A stretch of DNA of 64,000 nt, taken from Engelhardtia mirabilis. Its GTDB lineage: Bacteria; Planctomycetota; UBA1135; GCA-002686595. This document shows positions 9,665 through 17,835 of the stretch, piece after piece. The notes beneath the pieces were generated by a model. It made no database searches, had not been told where the DNA came from, and saw only the letters and a list, made by a program, of their open reading frames with translations. Where the stretch lies: NCBI RefSeq assembly GCF_007748095.1, contig NZ_CP036287.1, positions 62,001 through 126,000 on the forward strand, read 5' to 3'. Made by a program: the position numbers and the translations under genes. Every line of letters begins with the position of its first letter. Position 1 is the first letter of the stretch.

Positions 9665-10720
9665 ATGCGAATCCTCTCGTCCTCGACTCCAACGCCCGAC
9701 GGCCCGGGCCGCCGTAGCTCCGACGGTGGACCTAGCGGTGGCAACGTCGCGGCTGGTGCTCCGCCGACCGGCGGAGGTGGTGCCCTGCCGACCGGCGGCA
9801 TCGTGGCCTGCGGACTGATTCTGAGCGCGGTAACAGCCATCCTGGGCCTCGAGCTCGGCGCCAATGGCCGCGGGCTGGCCGCCGCGCCCTCCCCGGGGAC
9901 CGCCGGGGACAGCGATATGGACGGAGTCGGGAATCTGGCCGAGCTCGTCCTGGGCACCGACCCCCTCGATCCGGATACCGACAAGGACGGCTACACCGAC
10001 CTCGAGGAGATCGCCCTCGGTACGGACCCGCTCCTGCCCGACGCGAGCGTGAACACTTCCAAGCCGAGCGTCGGCATCGCCTCCGCTGCCAAGAACGGCT
10101 TCCTGGTCTCGCGGATCGCTGTCTACCTGCCGGGCGGCAACCTGGGGACGCTCGACCTGTCGATCGGCGTGGTCGTGAAGGTCTTCAACGGAGTCGGGGA
10201 CAGCTACGTGTCGCTCACCATCCCCTCCGACTTTTACATCTCCAACGGCACCCTGACCGTCGTCGACGCGCCGTCGACCCCGGGGGACCGCATCGTGGTC
10301 GTCGACGTCCCGATTCCCCAGACCTTCGTGGCGGCCCTGGGCTGGATGCCGGTCTACGCCGTTGCGACGGTTCTGGGCGTCCCGAGTGCCGCTGCTGCGG
10401 CGGACACGGTGATGATCTCCGGCGGCATCCCCTACGTCATCGAGGAGCCCGCGGAGTCGATGGGTCAGATCTCGATCGGGGGGGGCAGCGGGGTTATCTA
10501 CCGACCCCTGCTCCCGCCCGACGACATGCCGCCGACCTCGAGCATGGGCGAGATCTGCTACCAGGACGTGGACCCGGTGGGAGTCGTGGGTGGGGTGGTC
10601 CAGTACCAGGTCCAGACCTCGGAGTGCCTCCCGGCCGACTCGTTCTGCTCGTCGGAGTGCAATGGCATGTCCGGCGGGTCGATCGACGTCTACGACCCGC
10701 TCCTGCTGATCGGCGGCTGA
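9665..10720 (+). CDS. membrane-anchored or exported protein with TSP3-like calcium-binding repeats
   Basis: The protein has 351 residues. A Gly/Pro-rich N-terminus precedes one hydrophobic helix at about residues 44-63, a signal peptide or anchor. Residues 81-127 hold two thrombospondin type 3-like units rich in Asp (GDSDMDGVGN, DPDTDKDGYTD, each followed by LGTDP), which are known to bind calcium. The remaining 220 residues are beta-rich and unrecognised, with paired cysteines near the end (ECLPADSFCSSEC). This suggests an extracellular calcium-stabilised surface protein. It is followed by a stretch without genes. Confidence 0.65.
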   Translation: MRILSSSTPTPDGPGRRSSDGGPSGGNVAAGAPPTGGGGALPTGGIVACGLILSAVTAILGLELGANGRGLAAAPSPGTAGDSDMDGVGNLAELVLGTDPLDPDTDKDGYTDLEEIALGTDPLLPDASVNTSKPSVGIASAAKNGFLVSRIAVYLPGGNLGTLDLSIGVVVKVFNGVGDSYVSLTIPSDFYISNGTLTVVDAPSTPGDRIVVVDVPIPQTFVAALGWMPVYAVATVLGVPSAAAAADTVMISGGIPYVIEEPAESMGQISIGGGSGVIYRPLLPPDDMPPTSSMGEICYQDVDPVGVVGGVVQYQVQTSECLPADSFCSSECNGMSGGSIDVYDPLLLIGG

Positions 10721-11273
10721 CCGACGGGCGGCTTCTCGGACCGCCGATCGGCTGGTCCGAGGGGATGCTGCACCGGGCTGTACTGCACCGGGCGGTGCCA
10801 GTCACCACTGTGGCCGCCAGCATGGGTCTGGGTGATGCTGACCGAGTCGGGCCGGGGCCCTCGGACTCGTCGAGCCCGGGACGATCTGGCGGCTCGGCCA
10901 CGGGGCTCGTGATCGAGTCCATGACTACCCCGGACCCGTCAACCGCGCGAGGGACCGGTCCACCGGGCGGCGACCGGCGGCCAGAATCCAGGTCGAACCG
11001 ACCCTCGACTCTCCGACGGGGGACATCCGGGCCGGGAGGCTCGATTTTCGGGTGGGTCGAGCGAGGCTTCGTTCGGCAGCGGGGGCCAAGGACCGCGATC
11101 CAGGTCGGGCCGATCCCTGGAGCCAAGAACCCGCCTTCTCGGCCCCTGCAGGCTCGCTCTCAGCCCCCGAATACCCCTCGGGGTAGGCTTCCGAGGACCC
11201 GGAACTGGGAGGCATCTGCCCCCGGGGCTTCCAGATCGAGCGCGATGGGTCCCCAATGAGCGGCCTACCCGCG
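10721..11273. other. gene-free stretch
   Basis: No frame here has convincing coding character. A loose inverted repeat (GATCGGCGG at 10708-10716 with CCGCCGATC at 10741-10749) after the preceding gene may terminate it. A small perfect hairpin TACCCC-TC-GGGGTA lies near 11173-11186. Nothing else is recognisable. Confidence 0.4.
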
Positions 11274-11303
11274 GGAACTCGGGCCGACCGCCAGCCGTCT
11301 CAA
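11274..11303 (+). promoter_or_regulatory. ECF (sigma-E type) promoter before the sigma gene
   Basis: GGAAC at 11274-11278 and CGTC at 11296-11299 are separated by 17 bases. This is the classical -35/-10 arrangement of ECF promoters (GGAAC-N16/17-CGTC). The predicted transcription start near 11306-11310 lies just upstream of the sigma gene, which suggests autoregulation of the operon. Confidence 0.55.
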
Positions 11304-11326
11304 ATCCCGTGACCGCGCGACCCCGC

Positions 11327-11935
11327 ATGCGACCCGACCCCGACGAAGAGCTCATTCGAGCTTGCCAGCAGACCGTAGAACTCGGTTTCGACGGTTCGTT
11401 CAACACCCTCTACGAGCGGTACAAGGACCGGGTCTACAACGTCTGCTACCGGATCACCGGCAGCCCGACGGATGCCCTGGACGCCTCTCAGGAGACCTTC
11501 GGGACCATCCACCGCAAGCTCCGGGACTTCCGTTTCCAGTCGCGCTTCTCGTCTTGGGTCTACCGCATCGCCGTCAACGCGAGTATCGACCTCAAGCGAC
11601 GCAACAGATCGCGGCGCCTGGCGTCCCTTGATTCGGTTCGTGACGGCGAGGACTCGGACGGCCTGCGCTTCGACGTCCAGGACGAGCGGATCGAGATGCC
11701 GATGTCGAGCGCGTCCAGGCGCGAGCTCGAGAGCGAGATCCAGCGGGCCATCGACCGACTGAGCCCCAAACTGCGTTCGATCACGATCCTGCGGTACATC
11801 GAGAGCCTCTCGTACGACGAGATCGCGGAGACCCTCGAGATCTCGCTCGGGACCGTCAAGTCGCGTTTGGCCCGCGCCCACGAGGCGCTGGACCGCGAGT
11901 TGTCCCCCGTCCTCCACAAGCACTACCTCGGCTGA
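11327..11935 (+). CDS. ECF RNA polymerase sigma factor
   Basis: This is a 202-residue sigma-70 family factor. Region 2 covers YERYKDRVYNVCYRITGSPTD through the RFSSWVYRIAVN segment. Region 4 carries LSYDEIAETLEISLGTVKSRL near the C-terminus. A charged linker separates them. A GTG at 11309 is also in frame, but the ECF-type promoter predicts transcription starting about there, so ATG 11327 is preferred. The gene begins an operon with an anti-sigma factor 51 bases downstream and an RseB-like lipoprotein overlapping that. By family knowledge it is held inactive by the anti-sigma until an envelope signal arrives. Confidence 0.9.
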   Translation: MRPDPDEELIRACQQTVELGFDGSFNTLYERYKDRVYNVCYRITGSPTDALDASQETFGTIHRKLRDFRFQSRFSSWVYRIAVNASIDLKRRNRSRRLASLDSVRDGEDSDGLRFDVQDERIEMPMSSASRRELESEIQRAIDRLSPKLRSITILRYIESLSYDEIAETLEISLGTVKSRLARAHEALDRELSPVLHKHYLG

Positions 11936-11986
11936 CGGCTCCACTTCGGACGTCACCCGACCTTCCAGCCCCCCCCCACTGGTTCC

Positions 11987-12718
11987 ATGACCTCCCCCGA
12001 CTGCGAAGCATTCCGACACTCGGCGCTCGATGCGCTGGAATCGTCGGGTGGTCACCCTGCGGGCTGCGACGCCTGCGCGGCGTGGTTGGCGCGGCAGCGT
12101 CAGGTAGCTGGGCTGCTGGGGATGCTGGACCGCTTCTCCGCGCCGGAGGGACTCGACCGGGCCGTGGCCCAGGCCGTGGCTGCCAACCAGCGCCGGGCCC
12201 AAGCCTTCGCCACGCTGGAGCCGCGGCGCGCGCCGAACGTCCTGCGCCGCTTGGTTCAAGAAGACGTCGAAGCGGGTGCCTCGGCCGTGGTCGCGAGGTC
12301 CCTCGCCGGGCTCGAGCGCCAGACCGCGCCGCCGGAGCTGGCCCTGCTGGTCGCCGAACGCATCGAGTCCGACCGGCGTCAGCGCTCCCAGGGCGTCGCG
12401 CCCGGAGCACGGCCCTTCCGCGATGGGCGGCCATCGCCGTTGGTACTCGTGGGCCGCGGGACGACTCCGCTGCGGATCGGCCTGGTCGCTGCTGCGGCCC
12501 TGCTGATCTTCTCCCTCCCGCCGTTGATGCGCTCGTTCAAGGGTCAGGCCGAGGGGCTCCGCTCGCTGCCCGAACCGCGGGTCCAGCTCGCGATGGTGAC
12601 AGACATCGACCGCATGGATCCCCTGGCCCGGGCCTTGGCCGCGGGCGTATCGGGTGGGGTCGTCGACATCTCTCGTGGATCGCAGGCAGCCCCCCGGGCT
12701 CTCGAGGGCCAACGGTGA
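11987..12718 (+). CDS. putative transmembrane zinc-finger anti-sigma factor
   Basis: The protein has 243 residues. The N-terminus has H23-x3-C27-x2-C30 with an earlier Cys6, resembling the HxxxCxxC motif of zinc-binding anti-sigma domains (ZAS). A long helical region follows, then a single transmembrane helix at about 162-180 (LVAAAALLIFSLPP) and a short periplasmic tail. The position directly after the sigma gene and the one-helix topology support the assignment. The gene ends with a GTGA overlap to the RseB-like gene, indicating translational coupling. Sequence similarity to RseA itself is not visible, so the call rests on motif, topology and context. Confidence 0.68.
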   Translation: MTSPDCEAFRHSALDALESSGGHPAGCDACAAWLARQRQVAGLLGMLDRFSAPEGLDRAVAQAVAANQRRAQAFATLEPRRAPNVLRRLVQEDVEAGASAVVARSLAGLERQTAPPELALLVAERIESDRRQRSQGVAPGARPFRDGRPSPLVLVGRGTTPLRIGLVAAAALLIFSLPPLMRSFKGQAEGLRSLPEPRVQLAMVTDIDRMDPLARALAAGVSGGVVDISRGSQAAPRALEGQR

Positions 12719-13758
12719 AGTTCTCCGTTCCCACGACCCTGATGTTGACGGCGGTTGGCTGCTGCGCCGCGCTAGTCGGTTGTGTCGACTCGCAGAGCGG
12801 TGGCTCGACCCAAACGATCTTCGAGCCGACCAGTGGTGAGGCCTCGCTGCTCGAACTGCTGGCCGCCGGCCCCGAGTCGGTGCCGCACCGCGGCGAGCGC
12901 CTGGTGGAGATCTTCGACGTCGACGCGGGTGGCCAGGTGACGCCGCTGCAGTATCGCGAGCAGATCTCGGTCAACGCCTCCGGCGCCTACTCCTTGGAGC
13001 CGATCGGTGTGGACACCCCCGTGCTTCCTGACGCGGCCAGCTTCCTGATCCAGCAGGAGGGGCGCGCGGGGTACATGTTCCGCTACCGCGACTTCCGCAT
13101 CCGCGACTTCGATCAGCTCGTTCTCAACTATCACCTCGTCGCGGTCGCCTCGGAACCGCAGACGATCGCCGGGCGCGCCGCCGAATTGCTCTCGTTCTCG
13201 TCGGTGCACGAGTTCGGCTACGACTTCGAGGTCTGGGTCGACTCGCTCACCGGTCTGGCCCTCTCGACGGAAGTCTTCGACCCGTCGGGGGCACTGGTCC
13301 AGCGGGTCACCTACACCAGCTATGTCGACGGGCCGCCGGCGGGGATGGTGCCCCATCGTCCGTCCAACCAGGAGCAACTGGTCGACCTCGGACAGCCCCT
13401 CGCCGAGCAGTTGGGCTTCCCCCCGGCCCTGGCGCAGATCGTCCCCGATGGCTACGTGCTGCAGGAGCTCGCCAGCGTCGTCGACGGTGACGGAGTGATC
13501 TGGAGCAAGGCCACCTACACCGACGGGATCCGGCCGCTGTTCCTGCTCGGCGGTCTGCAACCGAAGGTCCAGACCGCCGCGGGTCCGGCCTTCGTGGAGG
13601 CCTCGGGGATCGGTCCGGTTGGCGAGGATCGGCTGCTGGGCTACAAGGCCGGGCGGATCCTGGTCCTGCAGGGCTCCTACGGGGACCTGGGGCGCATCGC
13701 CGTGGGCGACGAGCCCGCAGATGAGATGCAGGCCTTCCTCGAATCCTCCCTGCCCTAG
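12715..13758 (+). CDS. RseB/MucB-like lipoprotein, probable sigma-factor regulator
   Basis: This 347-residue protein starts with GTG inside the stop of the anti-sigma gene. The signal peptide ends in the lipobox LVGC, so it should be a lipid-anchored periplasmic protein. The N-terminal domain has the LolA-like pattern of RseB. It contains a strand with GERLVEIFDVDAGG and QYREQISVNASGAY, then GRAAELLSF and a VWVDSLTGLALSTEVFD element. The last is typical of the fatty-chain-binding fold that senses lipid or lipopolysaccharide. A smaller C-terminal domain ends with a GRILVLQGSYGD strand. In proteobacteria RseB shields the anti-sigma from protease cleavage. Here the sigma / anti-sigma / RseB order suggests the same circuit. 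Identity is inferred from strand pattern and context. Confidence 0.62.
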   Translation: MKFSVPTTLMLTAVGCCAALVGCVDSQSGGSTQTIFEPTSGEASLLELLAAGPESVPHRGERLVEIFDVDAGGQVTPLQYREQISVNASGAYSLEPIGVDTPVLPDAASFLIQQEGRAGYMFRYRDFRIRDFDQLVLNYHLVAVASEPQTIAGRAAELLSFSSVHEFGYDFEVWVDSLTGLALSTEVFDPSGALVQRVTYTSYVDGPPAGMVPHRPSNQEQLVDLGQPLAEQLGFPPALAQIVPDGYVLQELASVVDGDGVIWSKATYTDGIRPLFLLGGLQPKVQTAAGPAFVEASGIGPVGEDRLLGYKAGRILVLQGSYGDLGRIAVGDEPADEMQAFLESSLP

Positions 13759-13787
13759 TGTCCTGGCTGGCCGATCGTGAGTCCGAG

Positions 13788-13807
13788 GACGCCCCGAACG
13801 GGGCGTC
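13788..13807 (+). terminator. hairpin terminator of the sigma operon
   Basis: A perfect 8-bp stem GACGCCCC / GGGGCGTC with a GAAC loop lies 30 bases after the RseB-like stop codon and is followed by TTCG. It fits a short intrinsic terminator, though the T-run is minimal. Confidence 0.6.
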
Positions 13808-14179
13808 TTCGCGTTCGGGAGGGGCTTCGCGTCCCGACAACCCGCCTGCGTCGCCGCCGCGGGCCTTGCGGCGGGCGCGACCCGGGGACGAACCACCCGG
13901 GGCGGGGTTGGATGGCTTCGCGGGCAATTCGGCTAAGGCTCGAGGCACGGGGGACTCGAAGAACCCGGTCGCATGGCGCCCGTCAACCGCGCCGCGGCGT
14001 CGGTCCGCTTCCCATTGAGACGACGTGCACCCTCGACAGCCGTTCCTGGTCCCGATGCAGACGCCCCCCCTCGTCGACGACTCCGCCCCGGTGTGGACCC
14101 TCGCTCCCCGCGACCGGGGACCGTGCAGTGGAGACGCGACTTGACCCAGGCCTGCGCGCCGAACCGCCGGGACCGACGT
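13808..14179. other. gene-free stretch before the CheX-like pair
   Basis: The frame of the next gene stays open back to an ATG at 13973. However, the sequence there is Arg/Pro-rich and looks like non-coding GC-rich DNA. No promoter or repeat could be identified with confidence. Confidence 0.35.
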
Positions 14180-14698
14180 GTGCTCCCGCTGCTTGCCAAT
14201 GGTGAGCTCGTGGCGACGCTCCAGGTGGCCCTGCGGGAGTTATTGGGTGACCTCGTTGGTAGGGCGCCGAGCGGCGAAAGGGGGCCCACCGATCCGCCCG
14301 AGGTACCCGGCCTGAGCGTCGAGCACGGCGAGGGTCAGCTGCGCCACGCGAGCCTCGAGATCGGCGCGCAGGTCCGCTTTCGCGGCACCCTGGAGGGTCT
14401 CGTCCTGCTGCGCTGCTCGGCCCACGGTGCGCCCGACCTCGCGCGCGGTCTGCTGCTGCTGACTGCCAACTGTGGCCTGGACCTGAGGGCCCCCCAGGAG
14501 GTCCTCGTTGCCCACGCGCCCAGGGTCGCCGGCGAGGTCGTGGGGCACCTGCTCGACTCGCGCGGGCAGATCGAGCTCTGCCACCCGGAGCTGCTGGCCT
14601 CGTCAGCGCCCTTGGAGCGGTCCAGCGCGATGATCCTGGCCTACAAGTTGAGGCGGGGGATCGCCTCGGTCGAGGTCTGGTTGCACGGAGAGCGTTGA
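14180..14698 (+). CDS. CheX/CheC-like chemotaxis-type protein, first of a pair
   Basis: The conserved part runs from LLANGELVATLQVALRELL to the end, about 172 residues. A GTG at 14180 precedes it, and in-frame alternatives are TTG 14141, GTG 14123 and ATG 13973. The pattern RFRGTLEGLVLLRCS, followed by an A..LA..LL helix and HAPRVAGEVVGHLL, resembles the CheX/CheC/FliN-type fold. In that fold a sheet of V-x-F-x-G strands is followed by two helices, the second bearing an Asn- or Glu-rich phosphatase motif. The classical ExxN phosphatase residues are not clear. The gene ends 3 bases before a similar downstream gene, so they are co-transcribed. The function is probably in signalling, and the assignment is tentative. 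Confidence 0.5.
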   Translation: MLPLLANGELVATLQVALRELLGDLVGRAPSGERGPTDPPEVPGLSVEHGEGQLRHASLEIGAQVRFRGTLEGLVLLRCSAHGAPDLARGLLLLTANCGLDLRAPQEVLVAHAPRVAGEVVGHLLDSRGQIELCHPELLASSAPLERSSAMILAYKLRRGIASVEVWLHGER

Positions 14699-14701
14699 TC
14701 G

Positions 14702-15286
14702 ATGGCGAAACTCGAAGAGTCCACCGTGTCCGAAGCGAGCGAGCTGGAGACCAAGTTGATCGGCGCGATCGCCCACCGTGTGGTCGACGACCTGGCTCTG
14801 GTGGTCGATCGCAGCATGACCTCGGAGGTGCTCGAGGTCTGCCGCATCGACCGTCGCCAAGCTGGCCAGGGGCAGGTCCACATCTCGTTCAAGCTCGGCT
14901 TCACGGCGCCCAGCGGTTCCGGCCACGGCTGCCTGCTGATGCCCCTGCCCGACGCCGTAGCCCTGGCCTCGCACCTGATGATGGAGCCCGACGCGACCGT
15001 CAAGGAGCGACGCGGTGACACCGAGCTGGACCGCTCGACCCGCGACGCGATGATCGAGGTCGCGAACTTCGTCGGAGGCGCCACGGACGCCGCCATGCGC
15101 ACGCTCTCCGTCTCGGGCCTCAGCGCGCGCAGTGAGGGGTGTCAGGGTGTGCGTGCCGACGTGCGCCCGGCCTTCCCCTACCAAGAGGGCTCGCTCCTGG
15201 TCCTCGGTCAAGCACGGTTCCAGCTTCACACCTTCGATCCGTTCGAAGTGCTGATCATGCTGCCGGTGCTTGCGGAGCTCGACTAG
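14702..15286 (+). CDS. CheX-like chemotaxis-type protein, second of a pair
   Basis: This 194-residue soluble protein resembles CheX/CheC phosphatases and FliN-like domains. An N-terminal helix (ETKLIGAIAHRVVDDLALVV) precedes a central strand FKLGFTAPSGSG with a CLLMPLPDAVALASHLMM helix. A second helix, MIEVANFVGGATDAAMR, contains the E-x-x-N pair that in CheX dephosphorylates CheY. The C-terminal strands end in LVLGQARFQLH. No cheA, cheY or flagellar genes are seen nearby. It lies directly after the first CheX-like gene. It might act on response regulators elsewhere in the genome. Confidence 0.6.
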   Translation: MAKLEESTVSEASELETKLIGAIAHRVVDDLALVVDRSMTSEVLEVCRIDRRQAGQGQVHISFKLGFTAPSGSGHGCLLMPLPDAVALASHLMMEPDATVKERRGDTELDRSTRDAMIEVANFVGGATDAAMRTLSVSGLSARSEGCQGVRADVRPAFPYQEGSLLVLGQARFQLHTFDPFEVLIMLPVLAELD

Positions 15287-15398
15287 AGCGGCGTCCGGAG
15301 TCGCCAGTGAGCCCGAGCCGCAATCGGCGGTGGGGCGAACTCCCGAATTTGTCGTCGGGTCGGAAGGTTCTTCCCTCACCGCTCAGGGAGGCCTCCGC

Positions 15399-15441
15399 GG
15401 GCCCACGCGGGCCCTTCGCGACTCCGCCTCGCGAAACGTTT
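15399..15441 (+). terminator. tandem small hairpins after the CheX-like pair
   Basis: GGGCCC-ACGC-GGGCCC (15399-15414) is followed by TTCGCG (15415-15420) pairing with CGCGAA (15430-15435). A short T-run (CGTTTT) comes next. Placement 113 bases past the stop fits transcription termination. Confidence 0.45.
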
Positions 15442-15582
15442 TCCGGGCTCCATGGACCCCGAAGATAGGCCTTGCGATCGTCTCCGGCGCCGACTGGGAA
15501 AAGGTCCGCGCGCGGCTCGGTGTCGGGTAGGTTTGCGTGAACCCGGGGCGCGAGCCTCGACCGATCGACTGGAAGACACGCG

Positions 15583-16047
15583 ATGAGCCAAGGCAACGAC
15601 GAACAGCCCTTCGAGCGGGGCAACCTGGAATCTCCCGCCTACCGGCAGCGACTGATGCGCAAGCTGAACTGCTTGATCGCGGTCCTCGAGGTGGCCTGCG
15701 CCAAGGTGCGGCGTTCGATGGACGGACCGGAGCCCGATCTCGATCGGCTCACCCGGATCCAGAAGAACCTGACCCAGACCCTCGACGTCTGCAAGCGCGC
15801 CAAGGGCGCGCTCGAGCGGCGCGAACAACTCCCCGGCGACCTGCCCGGACAGTTGGCCGAGATCTCGAGCCTGGAGACCCTCGGCGGCGACGATTCGGAC
15901 TACGTCGTGCGGCCGCACCGCGGGCGCATGGTCGAGATGCAGTCGGCCAGCGAGGCCGACCGTTTCGAGCAGATGGGTCCGATCAGCGGGGACGAGTTCC
16001 AGGGACTCGACCTCGAAGACCTGACGCGCAGGCTGCAGGACGGCTGA
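15583..16047 (+). CDS. uncharacterised soluble protein
   Basis: This 154-residue protein has no recognised domain. It is hydrophilic and mostly helical. Two predicted helices (RLMRKLNCLIAVLEVACAKV and RLTRIQKNLTQTLDVCKRAKG, residues about 22-82) could form a helical hairpin or coiled coil. The C-terminal half is acidic, with an ISGDEFQGLDLEDLTRRL segment. There is no signal peptide. It follows the CheX-like pair in the same direction after a probable terminator. Its context hints weakly at signalling, and no function is proposed. Confidence 0.6.
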   Translation: MSQGNDEQPFERGNLESPAYRQRLMRKLNCLIAVLEVACAKVRRSMDGPEPDLDRLTRIQKNLTQTLDVCKRAKGALERREQLPGDLPGQLAEISSLETLGGDDSDYVVRPHRGRMVEMQSASEADRFEQMGPISGDEFQGLDLEDLTRRLQDG

Positions 16048-16053
16048 GGGTCG

Positions 16054-16133
16054 CGGTCTGGTCGGTACGGTGCCGTGGTCCGTACGGGCGGTACGGTGCC
16101 GGGATCATTTGGCCCACCGTACCGACCAGACCG
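16054..16133. repeat. 19-bp inverted repeat between convergent genes (REP-like)
   Basis: Perfect arms at 16054-16072 and 16115-16133 (each containing GGTCTGGTCGGTACGGTG or its complement) enclose a 42-base loop. The loop contains a second copy of CGGTACGGTGCC. It fills the gap between a forward and a reverse gene, so it may act as a bidirectional terminator. The core GTACGGTGCC also occurs in the large hairpin at 39292-39393. Confidence 0.8.
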
Positions 16134-16138
16134 ATACC

Positions 16139-16960
16139 TCAAGCGTGCCAGTCGCGCAGGTAGCGGAAGTCCTGGTTGATCGTCCGCTCGCTGAGCTTGG
16201 CGATCACGGGCGGCAGGCGCTTGTACTGGTTTCTGACCACCCGCCGCGCGATCGCGTCGACCACCTGGGGAGCGTGGCCCGCAGCCAAGAGCTCCTCGCG
16301 ATTCCAACGCTGGTCGACCATCGAGTAGAGCACCGCGTCCGCATGGGCGTAGCTGAAGCCCAGGTCGTCCTCGTCGGTCTGGCCCTCGAAGAGATCGGCC
16401 GAAGGCGGCTTCTCGACGATCGAAGCGCGCACGCCCAAGTGGCGCGCCAGTTGGAACACCTGGTGTTTGTACAGGTCGCCGAGCGGATTGACCGCGTGGG
16501 CGCCGTCGCCGAACTGGGTCGAGTAGCCGAGCAGCATCTCGGTCTTGTTGCTGGTGCCGATCACCAGGCCGCGCCACTCGACCGAGAGGTCGTACAGGAT
16601 CGTCATGCGACAGCGCGCCATGACATTGCCCCGGCGGGTGGGGTCCTCGACCTGCGCGACACCGAAGTAGGCGTCGGCCATCTCGCTGATCTCGATCTCG
16701 CGCGTCTCGATGCCGAGGTCCGCGGCGAGTAGCCGCGCGTCACCGACGCTGTCGGGGTTCGAGCTGCGATAGGGCATCAGCACGCCGAGCACGGCGTCGG
16801 GTCCCAAGGCCCGCGCCGCCAGGGCCGCCGAGACCGCCGAGTCGACGCCCCCCGAAAGTCCGATCACCGCTCGCGAGAGCCCCGCGGCCCCCAGCTCCTC
16901 GCGCAGGAAGCGCAGCAGCAGGGCCTCGACCAGGTCGACCTGCACGTCCAGGGCGCTCAA
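16139..16960 (-). CDS. nadE: NAD+ synthase, stand-alone synthetase domain
   Basis: This 273-residue protein catalyses amidation of nicotinic acid adenine dinucleotide to NAD+. The ATP pyrophosphatase loop is AVIGLSGGVDSAVSAALA. Later come YRSSNPDSVGDA, the GTSNKTEMLLGYSTQFGDGA segment and the C-terminal KLSERTINQDFRYLRDW end, all typical of NadE. Many bacteria fuse a glutaminase (nitrilase) domain in front. Here that domain is a separate gene immediately upstream, overlapping by TTGA, so the start is the TTG at 16960. The two proteins probably form a glutamine-dependent complex. This is the last gene of a four-gene operon. Confidence 0.92.
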   Translation of the reverse strand: MSALDVQVDLVEALLLRFLREELGAAGLSRAVIGLSGGVDSAVSAALAARALGPDAVLGVLMPYRSSNPDSVGDARLLAADLGIETREIEISEMADAYFGVAQVEDPTRRGNVMARCRMTILYDLSVEWRGLVIGTSNKTEMLLGYSTQFGDGAHAVNPLGDLYKHQVFQLARHLGVRASIVEKPPSADLFEGQTDEDDLGFSYAHADAVLYSMVDQRWNREELLAAGHAPQVVDAIARRVVRNQYKRLPPVIAKLSERTINQDFRYLRDWHA

Positions 16961-17835
16961 CGGATCCGTCTCCCGTCGGTGTCCCGCGCGGCCAACTCGG
17001 AGGCGAGCACCCAGGGTCGCTCGTCGCGCCGCAGGGGTGTGGCCACCCGCGCCCGCCGCAAGGTTGCGCCGTCCAGCGTCGCATCGAGCCGTCCGGGATC
17101 CAGCAGCGCCGCCTCGTCGAGCTGCGCGATCGTGTCGCCGCCGGGGCCGTAGACCGCGCTGCCGCCGCCGAAAGCGACGCCGTCCTCGAAACCGACGCGG
17201 TTGGCGAAGACCAGCCAGCTCTGGGTCAGGGTCGCGAAGGCGCCCGCCAGTCGGTCCCAGGTGCGCGCGGACCGCAGGCCCCGTGCTCCGCCCTCGGCGG
17301 CCACGCCGCGCGCCGGACTGGCGCTGGTAACGATCAACCCGTCGACCTCGTCCAGCAGGTAGGTGTAGGCGCCGGTCATGTGCCACAGGTCCTCGCAGAT
17401 CAGGATCCCGAAGCGCCCGTGGATGCTGTCGAAGCTGCGGTAGCCGGTCCCCGCGGCGAAGTCGCGGCCCTCGTCGAACATGCCGTAGCTGACCAGGTGG
17501 ACCTTGCGGTGCACGTGCTTCACCTCGCCCCGCTCGAGCCACGCCGCGGCGTTGTAGATCGCGCCCGAAGAGGAGCGCTCCACGAAGCCCACGCAGATCG
17601 AGAGGTCGCCGGACTCGCCGATCAGCCGCTGCAGCTCGGCAGCTTCGAGGTTCATGGCCAGCTCGGCCGTCTGGTCCTTCAGGAAGTAGCCGGTCAGGGA
17701 CAGCTCGGGGAAGACCAGCACCTGAATGCCGTCGGCCCGCGCCGCCTCGATCTCGGCCAGGTGCAGGTCGAGGTTGTGGGCCAGGTCGCCCAGCCGCGGA
17801 TTGACCTGGGCGATGCGGATGCGAGCTCGGTTCAC
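16957..17835 (-). CDS. nitrilase-superfamily amidohydrolase, probable glutaminase subunit of NAD synthase
   Basis: The 292-residue carbon-nitrogen hydrolase fold starts RARIRIAQVNPRLGDL. It carries the full catalytic triad: Glu in VFPELSLTGY, Lys in HRKVHLVSYG and Cys in ILICEDLWH. It matches the N-terminal glutaminase half of bifunctional NAD synthetases (about 280 residues), not a free-standing C-N hydrolase of other type. The start GTG at 17835 overlaps the MoxR stop by GTGA. The end overlaps the synthase start by TTGA. The inferred role is to deliver ammonia from glutamine to the downstream synthase. A stand-alone amidase remains possible. Confidence 0.85.
   Translation of the reverse strand: MNRARIRIAQVNPRLGDLAHNLDLHLAEIEAARADGIQVLVFPELSLTGYFLKDQTAELAMNLEAAELQRLIGESGDLSICVGFVERSSSGAIYNAAAWLERGEVKHVHRKVHLVSYGMFDEGRDFAAGTGYRSFDSIHGRFGILICEDLWHMTGAYTYLLDEVDGLIVTSASPARGVAAEGGARGLRSARTWDRLAGAFATLTQSWLVFANRVGFEDGVAFGGGSAVYGPGGDTIAQLDEAALLDPGRLDATLDGATLRRARVATPLRRDERPWVLASELAARDTDGRRIR

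Noticed and set aside
10494..11259. Open frames in the 10.7-11.3 kb gap
   Set aside because: Both strands give Arg/Pro/Gly-rich sequence with no start context, domain or periodicity.
12082..12714. Upstream extension of the RseB-like frame
   Set aside because: It lies in a different frame over the anti-sigma gene and is Arg/Pro-rich; the signal peptide and GTGA overlap fix the start at 12715.
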